Assembly (NCBI GenBank): GCA_013289695.1
Contig: JABCZK010000010.1
Span: forward strand, 62,001-126,000
Direction of reading: 5' to 3'
Origin: Acidobacteriota bacterium
Lineage (GTDB): Bacteria > Acidobacteriota > Terriglobia > Acidiferrales > UBA7541
Length of the DNA: 64,000 bases
Position 1 is the first letter of the stretch. Every line of letters begins with the position of its first letter. Below, one piece after another: positions 36,342 through 45,097 of this stretch. A model generated the notes under the pieces. The model made no database searches. It was not told where the DNA came from and worked only from the letters and a program-made list of their open reading frames with translations. Both the position numbers and the translations under genes were made by a program.

Positions 36342-37535
36342 CTAGTCGCGCGGGCGCCCAGGGTCGGGATCCTCGATGAACACCACGCCCACTCCATTCT
36401 GATTTTTTTCGCGCCCCAGTTCGAAGTGCACCACTGTCCCGCGCAGCGTCATCACGCTGGAAACCGTCGGATCGCTGGAAGCTTCAATTACCACCCGCAC
36501 TTCAGACTGCAGGCGCGGGCGGCTGCGCAGCGCCAGATAAGCTCCCTGCAAACTGATATCGCGCACGACAGCTTTTTCCTCGAATGGCCTGCCGTCTTCG
36601 GTCTGCCCGCTCACGGTCGCGGCAAAGCGCAGCCGCCGCCGGATTCCCAGCCGCGTTTCCTTCATGTCCACTGCCACTCCGCGCTCGCTCAAGCTGATGG
36701 ACATGCCTTCGGTTGCAGCCCAGGTCGCCGGAAATTCCTGACGCGCCGCGGAGAGGAATCCGTCCACCACTTTGTCCGGCGAATCTGGGTCGTGGTGGAA
36801 CAAGATCAGATTCCGCGCCTTCGCCTCGCGCGCGATCTTCACGCCCTCCAGCCAGCTCGAATGCCCCCAGCCTTTGCGTTCAGAGGCCAGCTGCTCCGGA
36901 GAATATTGCGCGTCGTAAATCAACACGTCAGCGCCGTGCGCCAGCTGCCGAAGATTCTGGTCGCACGTATGCTCCCCGGGTTCATTGTCGGTGGCATAGA
37001 CGATCGAGCCGCCGGTCGTCTCGATCCGGTATCCCAGGCATCCCTGCGGGTGATTCAGATAACGCGCAGTGATGCGCGTGCCGTGGATGTCCCACGTCTC
37101 CCCGTTGGCCACTTCGCGAAAATCGCGCGCCGCCGTCATCATAGTTACGTCCACCGGAAAGTAAGGGCTGGCGAGCTGCGCCGCGAACACTTGCTCCAGA
37201 CTATTGGGTCCCAAATACTTGGACTGGAAACTATAGAAATGGAAGCGATTCTGCGATTCGAAGAACGGATGAAAGAACGGAATGCCCTGAATGTGGTCCC
37301 AATGGTAGTGCGTTACCAGGATGTGCGCTTCGATGCCCATCCCCCGGCGCCTTTCGGTGAGATGGTTGCCGAGCGTGCGCAACCCCGTGCCGCAATCCAG
37401 GATAAATTTGGTCCCGTCCGGCGCGGTCAACTCCAGGCAAGGCGTGTTGCCGCCATAGCGCCAGGTGTCGCGCTCGAGCGTGGGCGTCGAGCCACGCACG
37501 CCCCAAAACACAAGTTTGGCAACTTGGTGCGTCAT
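36342..37535 (-). CDS. Metallo-beta-lactamase-fold hydrolase with C-terminal PilZ domain
   Basis: A 397-residue cytoplasmic fusion. Residues 5-270 are an MBL fold of the RNase Z/PhnP-like group: FWGVRGSTPT at the start, the zinc motif HYHWDH at 76-81, then YRIETTGGSIVYATDNEPGEH and LILFHHDPDSPD. Residues 300-390 are a PilZ domain with the c-di-GMP-binding signature: basic RRRLRF and the DISLQGAYL motif. The protein would be a hydrolase whose activity or location responds to c-di-GMP; this is inference. The start at 37535 places the MBL motif immediately at the N-terminus; a longer frame begins at 37580. It may be cotranscribed with the CarboxypepD_reg gene downstream. Confidence 0.85.
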   Translation of the reverse strand: MTHQVAKLVFWGVRGSTPTLERDTWRYGGNTPCLELTAPDGTKFILDCGTGLRTLGNHLTERRRGMGIEAHILVTHYHWDHIQGIPFFHPFFESQNRFHFYSFQSKYLGPNSLEQVFAAQLASPYFPVDVTMMTAARDFREVANGETWDIHGTRITARYLNHPQGCLGYRIETTGGSIVYATDNEPGEHTCDQNLRQLAHGADVLIYDAQYSPEQLASERKGWGHSSWLEGVKIAREAKARNLILFHHDPDSPDKVVDGFLSAARQEFPATWAATEGMSISLSERGVAVDMKETRLGIRRRLRFAATVSGQTEDGRPFEEKAVVRDISLQGAYLALRSRPRLQSEVRVVIEASSDPTVSSVMTLRGTVVHFELGREKNQNGVGVVFIEDPDPGRPRD

Positions 37536-37744
37536 CGCCGGGCGGCTTGCGACGCTGCGCGCCTGCGCCCCCTCTGCCATCTCTGAGAGTTGAGGTCCAC
37601 GAAACTGGTGCCATGGTAGGCGGGTGCGGCGAGGTAAGTCAATTGCGTTTCGGCCCGCGCGTTCGTTCCTGATGGCCGTCGTGGTCCATGCCGCTATGCG
37701 CCTCGGCGGCGCTCACAGGTCGGGCTGAGAATTCGCGAGTCTTT

Positions 37745-37830
37745 GTAGGTCGTGGCTTCAGCCACGACACAATTCCCGTGAGATTGCTGCGGCTTCAGCC
37801 GCTGAAATACCGATTTTGGCGTCGCCACGT
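37745..37830. repeat. GTAG-headed palindrome and companion unit
   Basis: GTAGGTCGTGGCTTCAGCC and its complement form a stem at 37745-37768. A second unit, TGCGGCTTCAGCCGCTGAA, follows at about 37783. Related pairs are at 49156-49220 and, in part, at 33818. The 37536-37938 spacer holds no gene. Confidence 0.65.
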
Positions 37831-37938
37831 GTTCCCGGAGGTCACGTCGACGCGGGATCGAAGAGCCAACTAACTTGTCGAGGATGTCGGGAGAATCCGC
37901 GCTGTAAGGCAAGGCAAATCGCGGTTAGAATCGTGCTG

Positions 37939-38964
37939 ATGCACGACCCAGCCCAGAAATCCGGCGGCCATTCTCACGACGGCCACAGCCACGGCCACGA
38001 TCAAGCTCATGACCACGATCATCGTCACAGCCACGGCTTGGGTGGCCACTCGCACGTTTCGCTCCCCGCCGAGGGCATGACCCTGGCGTTGGGCGCCGCA
38101 GTCGTCGCAACGTTCGCGTTGGTTGCCGTCGAGCTGCTAGCCGGATACGCGGGTCATTCCATCGCCCTGGTAAGCGATGCCGTGCACAATCTCACCGACG
38201 TGCCCACTCTCGTGCTCTCCTGGCTGGCCATGCGCTGGGCCGCGAAGCCTCCCACGCCGCAAAAAACCTACGGCTATCATCGCGCGGGAATCCTCGCGGC
38301 GTTCGTCAATGCCACGCTGCTCACGCTGGTCTCCCTCGGATTGATTTACGAATCCGTGCTGCGCTTGCGCACTCCCGTGGAAGTGAAAACCGGACTGATG
38401 CTGTGGGTCTCGGTATTCGCGTTGCTGATTAACGGCGGGATCACGCTCGCTCTGCACAGCGGCCGCCGCGACCTGAATTTGCGCAGCGTGTGGATTCACA
38501 ATCTGGGTGACGCGCTCTCGAACGTAGCCATCGTCGTCGGCGCGCTGGCCATCCGTTACACCGGCACGACATGGGCGGACTCGGTAATTGGCATCGCCAT
38601 CGGCGCAATGGTGCTGTGGTCCGGCGTCGGCATCTTGCGTGAGAGCACGCACATTCTGCTGGAAGGCCTGCCCCGCAGCATCGCTCTGGAAGAAGTCGCG
38701 CGCGCCCTGCTGAAAATCGAAGGTGTGCAAGAAGTGCACGACATCCACATATGGACCCTGGGCACGGACCTCAACGCGCTCTCGTGCCACATCTGCATCC
38801 CGGACATGCACATGGAAGCAAGCGAAAAGGTTCTGACGAAAATCCACGAAGTGCTCGACCACGATTTTCGCATCACCCACACCACAATTCAGTTCGAGCG
38901 CGCCGGCCTGCCCGCCGACGCGGGCCTCTACATGCCCGAACCAATCCGCCGCTCCGAAAGCTAG
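37939..38964 (+). CDS. Cation diffusion facilitator (zinc/cobalt/cadmium efflux, CzcD type)
   Basis: A 341-residue metal/proton antiporter. The N-terminus is a His/Asp-rich metal-binding tail (GGHSHDGHSHGHDQAHDHDH). Six transmembrane segments follow, with the metal-site Asp residues in ALVSDAVHNLTD (segment 2) and HNLGDALSN (segment 5), a His/Asp zinc site as in CzcD-like exporters. The C-terminal cytoplasmic domain begins near residue 240 and contains VHDIHIWTLGTDLNALSCHI, the usual CDF-C motif. It exports Zn or a similar divalent ion. The ATG at 37939 was chosen because it directly precedes the His-rich tail. It is a single gene followed by a terminator-like repeat. Confidence 0.9.
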   Translation: MHDPAQKSGGHSHDGHSHGHDQAHDHDHRHSHGLGGHSHVSLPAEGMTLALGAAVVATFALVAVELLAGYAGHSIALVSDAVHNLTDVPTLVLSWLAMRWAAKPPTPQKTYGYHRAGILAAFVNATLLTLVSLGLIYESVLRLRTPVEVKTGLMLWVSVFALLINGGITLALHSGRRDLNLRSVWIHNLGDALSNVAIVVGALAIRYTGTTWADSVIGIAIGAMVLWSGVGILRESTHILLEGLPRSIALEEVARALLKIEGVQEVHDIHIWTLGTDLNALSCHICIPDMHMEASEKVLTKIHEVLDHDFRITHTTIQFERAGLPADAGLYMPEPIRRSES

Positions 38965-38983
38965 GCGAGCCGGCCCGGTCTTC

Positions 38984-39015
38984 GTAGCGCCGGCGTCTCG
39001 CCGGGTCTTTTTTTT
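38984..39015 (+). terminator. GTAG-headed hairpin with T-run, terminator of the CDF gene
   Basis: GTAG is followed by a CCGGCG/CGCCGG hairpin and then TCTTTTTTTT. It starts 20 bases after the CDF stop. The same hairpin without the T-run occurs at 23993 and, inverted, at 60711, so a repeat unit appears to have become a terminator. Confidence 0.7.
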
Positions 39016-39063
39016 GCTAACCGTCGCTCTGCCGTCGCCGAAGCTCGCCGCCCCACGCAATTG

Positions 39064-39145
39064 GTAGGGGCGCTGCTTGCTGCGCCCCAGCTTGCCCGGG
39101 CGTCAACACATAGCCGAATCAGTAGGGGCACGGCGTGCCGTGCCC
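39064..39145. repeat. Two GTAG-headed palindromes
   Basis: GTAGGGGCGCTGC at 39064 pairs with GCAGCGCCCC-like sequence that follows it. GTAGGGGCACGGC at 39122 pairs with GCCGTGCCC. Both stems are perfect or nearly so and begin with the same GTAGGGGC. Confidence 0.65.
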
Positions 39146-39235
39146 GCAGTTGCAGGACGCTGCATTTCCCGCGAGCTCGTGATTGACTAACTCCAGGCTA
39201 GCGCACCACCCGTGCGCAGGCGGAATTCGCAGTGA

Positions 39236-40066
39236 CTACAGAGGAAGTTGCATCGGTGTCCCGCGCTCTTGATTCACGCGTTGTGTGGCATCCACGTCGA
39301 AAATGTCCGACGAGATGGTGAGGCGTCGGCCTTCCGGCGTGATGTAAATCACCTGGCCTTGCGTCATCGTGAAGGCCACCACGTCCAGATGGCTGCCGTC
39401 GCGAAGCACCAGCGTCAACGTGCCGACGTCCGGCAGCGGTTCCTGCTGCTCGGCTTCCTGCTGCTCGCGTGCGGGCGCGGCGGCGTTCGCTTCGGATGGC
39501 CCATCGTCTCGATGATCGGCGCGTTCGCCGTCTCGTTGTTCGCGCCGATCGCCGTACCGATCATTGGGGGCCCCAGCCTGCTGTTCATCAGCCTGTTGGC
39601 CCTCCACCTCGTCCGATTCCTGTGCTGCGTCTTGTGGAGGCCCTGCGGATTCATCAACGGGTGCCCCAAAGTAATACCCACCTACGCCGAGAATATAAAC
39701 TACCCTGGGACTAGTAACCGGCGGCGGATTGCGTCGACCGCCCAACGGCGCGCCGATTGGCGCCAACACTCGGTTACTCGCGTTCTGACTTCGCTGTGTA
39801 GAGGACAATCCCGCGTGCCGGGAAGGCACGTCTCCGGCATGGACACCCGCGCGCGTATGAATGGCGGGGCTGCTGACAAGAACGCCAGTAGGAAGGCCGG
39901 ACGATGTGCGTACCACGTTCGCAGCGTGCGGCGCGCCACCACTCGAGACAGCGCCAACATGCGTCCCGGAAGGAGCGAATCCGGCTACGGCCCCGCGCTG
40001 TGCCGCAACCACCGACGGCATCGCCACCAGCACGCCCGTTAACCCGATCAGCAATCGCCGCTTCAT
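39236..40066 (-). CDS. Exported protein of unknown function with acidic low-complexity centre
   Basis: A 276-residue protein from the Met at 40066, which has a Shine-Dalgarno-like GGAGAG upstream and starts a signal peptide (MKRRLLIGLTGVLVAMPSVVAAQ). The N-terminal third is Gly/Ser/Ala-rich. The middle contains RVVYILGVGGYYFGAP, possibly a short membrane-interacting strand. A Gln/Glu/Asp-rich low-complexity stretch follows. The C-terminal 60 residues are beta-rich (LTLVLRDGSHLDVVAF, GQVIYITPEGRRLTI). I do not recognise a named family. Confidence 0.65.
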   Translation of the reverse strand: MKRRLLIGLTGVLVAMPSVVAAQRGAVAGFAPSGTHVGAVSSGGAPHAANVVRTSSGLPTGVLVSSPAIHTRAGVHAGDVPSRHAGLSSTQRSQNASNRVLAPIGAPLGGRRNPPPVTSPRVVYILGVGGYYFGAPVDESAGPPQDAAQESDEVEGQQADEQQAGAPNDRYGDRREQRDGERADHRDDGPSEANAAAPAREQQEAEQQEPLPDVGTLTLVLRDGSHLDVVAFTMTQGQVIYITPEGRRLTISSDIFDVDATQRVNQERGTPMQLPL

Positions 40067-40442
40067 GGATCTCTCCGCCGCGCCCTGCCCATAAGACGCT
40101 GCAAACCGCGCGACGGTTGCCGATACTTTACCACCTTCCGCCTCGACGGCCCACACGATGAACTTTCGTAGCCTCGCCGGTGTCTAATGGTCGTGGCTCG
40201 CCGTGATTGGCTGGAGCGACAGGTTCGCCCGTCGATGGCCGCGCACCGCAGGGCGGCGAAAAGGCGATCCGAGTATTTCTGCAGGATCGAGGTCTCTGCA
40301 TTCGCTGCAGTGCTGTGTGGGTTGCTGTTCGCGTTTTTAGCCCCCACCTCGCAACCGCACACTGGAGGGGCCGTAGACTTAGCCAAGAGCCAGCAGTCCA
40401 AACGTCTGCCGTCTGCCGTCTGCCGGGGGCCCTTCGCGAAGA
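40067..40442. other. Spacer without recognisable gene
   Basis: The 376 bases upstream of the exported-protein gene show no convincing frame. Its promoter should lie here. A short direct repeat (GTCTGCCGTCTGCCG) occurs near 40407. Confidence 0.35.
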
Positions 40443-40679
40443 CGTTTTGCGACTGATGGCGCGCGTGACGGGCGTTTCTACTTGGGCAATCAGGGAGTTA
40501 CCCCTGAGGAGTTGCCAGGTCGGATACGAGATGGAATCGGTGGTGGTGCGGAAAGAAGGGCTTATATCTTGGCTGATGCCCGTGCCAGATACGGCGACGT
40601 GAAAATAGTTCTGCAGCGTATAAGCTCGGCGGGAGTGGAAAACGGTAGCTTTTTTACGGAAGTCGCGCGCGCACGGTAG
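40443..40679 (+). pseudogene. Fragment of an ExbD/TolR-type periplasmic domain
   Basis: This frame reads DGRFYLGNQGVTPEELPGRI, then AYILADARARYGDVKIVLQR and [15 protein letters not shown]. The order and spacing match the C-terminal periplasmic domain of ExbD (an iyl-ng-vs-eeL segment, then an aD segment, then a GV/lT end). The transmembrane helix and its conserved Asp are missing and no good start is present. It appears to be a decayed remnant of an ExbB-ExbD/Tol-type proton-motive complex gene. Confidence 0.5.
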
Positions 40680-40821
40680 CCTGCGCCGGCAGATCACAGG
40701 CTGGTCACGGGTGTTTCCTGGTGCTCGAAGCGCCTTCGCCCAGCGCGGCCCCGAAAATTCACCTTGGCTTTTCCCCACACCCTGGATGTGCTATAAACAT
40801 GCGTCCGAAGGACTACTAGAA

Positions 40822-41004
40822 ATGGGACAGCCGGAAGCCGTAGTTCCGAAGGCGCAAGCGGCGGAGCCGAAAGTCAGCACTCGCGGGGTGCCACCCGAGC
40901 CTTCACAGTATTGCCCGCGATGTTCGGCTCGGCTGGAGCAGCGCAGCTGCAAAATGATCTGCGCGTCTTGCGGATATTACATGTCCTGCTCGGATTTTTA
41001 CTGA
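40822..41004 (+). CDS. Small zinc-ribbon protein
   Basis: A 60-residue protein. The C-terminal half has two Cys pairs, YCPRCSARL and [12 protein letters not shown], as in a zinc ribbon. The N-terminal part is Ala/Glu-rich and flexible. The function is unknown; proteins like this can bind nucleic acid or act as small redox/zinc proteins. It is followed after 84 bp by the STAS-domain gene on the same strand. Confidence 0.7.
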   Translation: MGQPEAVVPKAQAAEPKVSTRGVPPEPSQYCPRCSARLEQRSCKMICASCGYYMSCSDFY

Positions 41005-41088
41005 AGAGAAAGTTCGCCGCCGCAGGGCAGTGACTTCTCGGCTCTACCGATTCCAAATAAGATTTCGAATTTTCCAGGAGGCGCGAAC

Positions 41089-41436
41089 GTGGCACTGAGA
41101 ATGGTTGATAACGAAGTCAATGGCGTGACGGTGCTGGAGATCGAAGGGCGCATCGTGCTGGGCGAAGAGAGCAATGCGTTTCGTGAAAAAGTGAAAAGTT
41201 TGCTCGCCGCCGGCAAGAAGCAGATCGTGCTGAACCTGGCGCAGGTCGGTTACATTGACAGCGCCGGCCTCGGCACCCTGGTGGCCACATTCCACAGCGC
41301 TCGCTCGCAAGGCGCCGTTCTGAAGCTGGCCAACCTCGGCTCGAAATTCAAGGAAGTGCTGCAGGTAACCAAGCTGATGACTGTGTTCGACACCTACGAC
41401 AACGAAGCCGCAGCAGTCGCCAGCTTCGCCAAGTAG
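41089..41436 (+). CDS. STAS-domain anti-anti-sigma factor
   Basis: A 115-residue single STAS domain (SpoIIAA-like). Hallmarks are VTVLEIEGRIVLGEES at the N-terminus and the phosphorylation loop VGYIDSAGLGTLVA, whose Ser would be phosphorylated by an anti-sigma kinase. Such proteins release a sigma factor by partner switching. No kinase or sigma gene is adjacent. The GTG at 41089 has AGGAG eight bases upstream. A second STAS protein is encoded at 59959-60306. Confidence 0.88.
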   Translation: MALRMVDNEVNGVTVLEIEGRIVLGEESNAFREKVKSLLAAGKKQIVLNLAQVGYIDSAGLGTLVATFHSARSQGAVLKLANLGSKFKEVLQVTKLMTVFDTYDNEAAAVASFAK

Positions 41437-41465
41437 TTGTGCGCCACGCTTAACGGATCGTGGTT

Positions 41466-41494
41466 GTAGGGGCGGGTCTCAGACCCGCCCCTAC
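41466..41494. repeat. Perfect 14-bp-arm palindrome headed by GTAG on both strands
   Basis: The sequence starts GTAGGGGCGGGTCT, has a single central base and then the exact complement. It lies between the convergent STAS and DUF1015 genes. There is no T-run, so it is not an obvious intrinsic terminator. A looser copy without GTAG is at 60509-60538. Confidence 0.75.
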
Positions 41495-41511
41495 GCTCCA
41501 CGCCGGATTGC

Positions 41512-42882
41512 TCACTGTCCGCTTCTCGCGTCCGCTTGTCCCGCCACGCGACCTTCCACCTGATAAATCGCGATGCCGCTCAATAATTTGGGATAGAAGT
41601 CCGTGGACTTCTGCGGCAGCACATCTCCGCCCAGCGCAATATCAGCCACCTGCTGCACGCGCACCGGATTCAACAGGCAGGCAAGCTGCGCTTCGCCGCG
41701 ATCCACCGCCGCGAGCGCCGCTTCCATTTCGCGTTCGTATCCCACGTTTTTTTCCGCTGCTACCGCTTCCGCGCTGATCCCCAGCCCGCGTTCCATTATC
41801 AGCCGGTGCAGCAACACCACATCCAGCCCGCGCTGCGCTTCGGAAACGTCCGGGAGCATGGCTTCCAGGTCTGCATCGCGGCGCAGCAAAAAAATATAGA
41901 ACGCACCGCCGCCGTGATAGACGCCAATCGCGCGCCGCCCGTGATTCGTTCCTTCCAAATCCTTGCGGAATTCGGCGTAGGCGCTCGAGCGCTCTTCCGA
42001 ATTTTGAAACGGATAAGAATACCAATCGAAAGCCTGCGCCACGGCATTGCGAAACTTGTCAAAATCGAAATTGGCGACGTTGCGGATCAGCCGATGCGTC
42101 GGCAGAATCGTCAAGCCCTTGGAATGCGTGTTGACGAACGTCATCATCGCCAATTCCGCTGCCGCATACGGATCGTTCACGCCGGCGGCGACGCGGGATT
42201 CGTTGCGAAAGTTCAGCGCCGTCTCGTAGCGGTGATGTCCGTCCGCGATGATCAGCTTCTTATCTGCCATCGCGCTCTGAATTCTGCGGATCGTAGCGAC
42301 ATCAGACACCGGCCACAGCCGATGCGTCACGCCGAATTCGTCATGCAACTCCTGCGGTGCGGATGCGTGAATCGCTTCTTCCAGCAGTGTGTCAACGTGG
42401 CGCGACGGGTCGTTGTAAAGCATGAAAAGCTGCCCGGTTTGCGCGTGCGTGTGCCGCAGCAGCTCGATGCGGTCCGCTTTCGGCGCGGATAGCGTGCGCT
42501 CGTGGCGGAACACCACCTGCGCGTCGTAATCTTCCACGCGCCCCAGCGCGATAAAGCCTATGCGCGTTTTTCGCGTGTGCGTACCGGGGACCAGATATTC
42601 TTGCGAGTAAACGTAAATGCCCGGAGCCGCTTCCTGCACCAGGATTTTCTCCGCAATCCATTCGCGGACTTTCTGCCCCGCGCGCGTGTACACATTATTT
42701 TCCGGCGAATCGTTCGCGCCCGCGCGCCCCTTCTCCACCGCAATCAAATTGTAAGGACTGGCGGCGTAATACAGCTCCTGCATCGCCGGAGTGATCTTGT
42801 CGTAGGGCTGCGTGAGGACTTTCTCCAGCGGCACGCGGTTCGTATCGTAGCGAAAGGCGCGAAAGGGTTGAATTTCAGCCAT
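41512..42882 (-). CDS. DUF1015 family protein
   Basis: A 456-residue cytoplasmic protein of the DUF1015 family, present in many bacteria, with no established function. Typical segments are the start AEIQPFRAFRYDTNRV with LTQPYDKITP, the middle VFRHERTLSAPKADRIELLR, and the strongly conserved LIIADGHHRYETALNFR. The GHHRYE motif suggests a nucleotide- or metal-dependent activity, as in ParB/sulfiredoxin-like folds, which is only inference. The ATG at 42882 was chosen because the family starts with this segment; an upstream Met at 42981 adds 33 unlike residues. The gene is convergent with the STAS gene. Confidence 0.85.
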   Translation of the reverse strand: MAEIQPFRAFRYDTNRVPLEKVLTQPYDKITPAMQELYYAASPYNLIAVEKGRAGANDSPENNVYTRAGQKVREWIAEKILVQEAAPGIYVYSQEYLVPGTHTRKTRIGFIALGRVEDYDAQVVFRHERTLSAPKADRIELLRHTHAQTGQLFMLYNDPSRHVDTLLEEAIHASAPQELHDEFGVTHRLWPVSDVATIRRIQSAMADKKLIIADGHHRYETALNFRNESRVAAGVNDPYAAAELAMMTFVNTHSKGLTILPTHRLIRNVANFDFDKFRNAVAQAFDWYSYPFQNSEERSSAYAEFRKDLEGTNHGRRAIGVYHGGGAFYIFLLRRDADLEAMLPDVSEAQRGLDVVLLHRLIMERGLGISAEAVAAEKNVGYEREMEAALAAVDRGEAQLACLLNPVRVQQVADIALGGDVLPQKSTDFYPKLLSGIAIYQVEGRVAGQADARSGQ

Positions 42883-43289
42883 GTGGGCCTCGGGTGGCGG
42901 TTTCAGCAACTTGAGAAACCCTGATTGTACCAGCCGCGTCACCACAATCCAAAAATTCGCAACCCGTCCGCGGCAGCTCAATTTCCGGCTCGCGCGTTTG
43001 TCGCGTGCGAGGATTGCATCCCAATACTCCGCGATCCACCCGCAATCGGCCGCAGGATCTCGATAGAGCCTTCAACTTCCCAGAACCGGCCCACCATAAC
43101 TTCCGAATTCGCCGTGACTCGGCCAGATCCCAAGAAACGGCTCGCGGAGAATAAGACGGACGAGTTACCCGTACCGGTATTCGGAAGATGCTGCTTTTAT
43201 GAGTCGTTTGACCGCAAAACAACACCCAAGTGCCGGGTCACGAATCCTACGACGCGGGAACACGAAGGAAAAATAAATCCTAGATCGCT
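42883..43289. other. Spacer without recognisable gene
   Basis: About 400 bases between the DUF1015 gene start and the end of the TldD-like pair. I see no convincing gene, terminator or repeat. Confidence 0.35.
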
Positions 43290-45095
43290 TCACTTTGCCG
43301 CGAGCGGCGAAGGTGATACGGGCGTCGGCGGAAACGGACCCTCGCTTCTCGCCAGCGAAAGTTCCTCAAAGAGCAGCGAGGGGGCCACGCAGGAAACCAC
43401 GGGCAAGCCGCTTCCGGAGGAGAATGAGAACCCCATGAAGAGCATGGAGCTCACGCGCGGCATGAGTTCATCACTATAGAGGGCCGGCGCATCGCCCGTG
43501 GCGACGATCTCCTTGAACGATTCGACCGGTATATCGGACATGCGCACGCCACGGAGCGGCTCCTCATGTCCGTCGAAGTAGAGCTTGTAGATTTCCGGAA
43601 TCGACGGAGAGCCACTTTGCCGAGAGGCTATCTGCCGTGCCATTTCCATTATGGAAGCGCCGGATCCCGCTCCGGCCCTGCGAACGATGAGCGCGTAGTC
43701 GAGCCCTCTTTCCTTCGCGCGACGCAGCAACTCCTGTTTCAGTTCATCGCTCGATAGTGTCTTCCCGGAAGTGACGAAAAGGTTGCTGGGAAGCGGGCCC
43801 CAGCCGCGGCGGCTGCCAGTGCTCTGCAAAATGCCGGAAACCGGGACGCGCGCCGCCAGCAGGTTCTTGAGAATGCCGTGATCAATCAGGACCGTTTCGC
43901 GTGTCTTGATCCCATCATCGTCCACCGACGACGTGCCAAGCAATGCAAGACCGTTAAAGAGGGTTTGCGAGGGATTGTCCCGCACGGACATGAAACTCGG
44001 GAGGACACGGGCGCCGATCTTGTCCTGGAACGAGGCGCCACCCATACGCTCGAACATCTGGCTGAACATCATCTCGAATTGCGGGTTGTCGCTAATCGGG
44101 GATCGCGACGTGGCAAGCCGCGAACCGAATTGTTGAAGGAAAATCTCGGCCGCGGCCGCTCCCTCGAACAAAACCGGGCCGTTATAGCGATCGAGCGAAG
44201 CTGAGGAGCGAAGTTTCACGATCAACGCGGACATCTGTCTCACGCGTGCGAGTAGCGCGTCCGTGGAAGGCAGAGCCGCCGCGTCCCGGCCGTAGACCGC
44301 GAACGAGTCCGCGATCGGCTGGCCGTCCGGCGCCTGCGTCTCTGCGCGCACTTCCAGCATGATGAGAGGCTGCGAGCGCGTGAATGTCGTGCCCTCGCTA
44401 TTCAGGTACCGGGAGTAAACGTCGCTATATCGAATCCTGACCTCGGACCTGTAGATTTCCGGAGCGGACCGGAAAACGGCAGAAAGATCGCGCGCGGTGG
44501 CCTCAAGCTCGTCGAGATGGGGGAGAACGTCCTCGGGGATGACGTTGGCCCCTGTGTTGGGCGGTTCCTTGCTGAAGTCCGGGATATTCTCCCCGCCGCT
44601 GCGGCCCTTAAGGGCGGCGCGCTTCGCTGAGAGATCCTCCAGCGCCTGTTTGTATTTCCTGTCCGTCGCGAGCCAGAGTTCCCGCCGGATTTGAGAGTAG
44701 TTGTTATCCAAGGAGCCTTCCCCGATGCCGCCGAACATGGCCGCGCCGCCAAAGCTGCGCTCGGAAAAGAAGTTGGTGTTATCTAGACCATAGTCGCCGA
44801 CCCGGAGCTCCACTTCGACGATCCGGTTATGAGTGGGAGACCCGGTGCGGGATGTCAAGCTCCCTAGCGTCGCCGTTATCTCCTGTACCGCAACGTCTTG
44901 CACACGGTAGGCAATAAAATAGGGCTTGTCCATCTGCAGGAGCCGCAACTGGCTCATGGAGCGCGCCAATTCGTCCTTCATCGCGCGCATGACCACATCG
45001 TCCTGCGGGCTCTGGGCCTGCAAGAAAGGAGCGAGGAGGATCGCTACGACTCCGACGAGCCATTTCGAGCGCGCGGTTCTGCATTTCGCGGCCAT
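43290..45095 (-). CDS. Exported TldE/PmbA-like protein, zinc motif lost
   Basis: A 601-residue member of the TldD/PmbA family with a signal peptide (KWLVGVVAILLAPFLQAQ). It aligns along its length with the 45098 product: ELRVGDYGLDNTNFFS, RYLNSEGTTFTRSQPL, and GHEEPLRGVRMSDIPVESFKEIVATGD. In place of the HExxxH zinc helix it has EGAAAAEIFLQQFG, so both histidines are gone. It should be the non-catalytic partner of the pair, as TldE is to TldD. Its ATG is 2 bp after the stop of the active partner's gene, so the two are translated together. It includes a Gly/Phe-rich insert (SFGGAAMFGG) that the other lacks. Confidence 0.85.
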   Translation of the reverse strand: MAAKCRTARSKWLVGVVAILLAPFLQAQSPQDDVVMRAMKDELARSMSQLRLLQMDKPYFIAYRVQDVAVQEITATLGSLTSRTGSPTHNRIVEVELRVGDYGLDNTNFFSERSFGGAAMFGGIGEGSLDNNYSQIRRELWLATDRKYKQALEDLSAKRAALKGRSGGENIPDFSKEPPNTGANVIPEDVLPHLDELEATARDLSAVFRSAPEIYRSEVRIRYSDVYSRYLNSEGTTFTRSQPLIMLEVRAETQAPDGQPIADSFAVYGRDAAALPSTDALLARVRQMSALIVKLRSSASLDRYNGPVLFEGAAAAEIFLQQFGSRLATSRSPISDNPQFEMMFSQMFERMGGASFQDKIGARVLPSFMSVRDNPSQTLFNGLALLGTSSVDDDGIKTRETVLIDHGILKNLLAARVPVSGILQSTGSRRGWGPLPSNLFVTSGKTLSSDELKQELLRRAKERGLDYALIVRRAGAGSGASIMEMARQIASRQSGSPSIPEIYKLYFDGHEEPLRGVRMSDIPVESFKEIVATGDAPALYSDELMPRVSSMLFMGFSFSSGSGLPVVSCVAPSLLFEELSLARSEGPFPPTPVSPSPLAAK

Positions 45096-45097
45096 GC

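Noticed and set aside
36315-37586. Forward open frame across the MBL-PilZ gene
   Set aside because: It is rich in Arg/His/Ala typical of a complement in GC-rich DNA; the reverse strand has all the motifs.
41466-41494. Intrinsic terminator between STAS and DUF1015
   Set aside because: The stem is perfect but lacks a T-run on either side, so it was recorded as a repeat.
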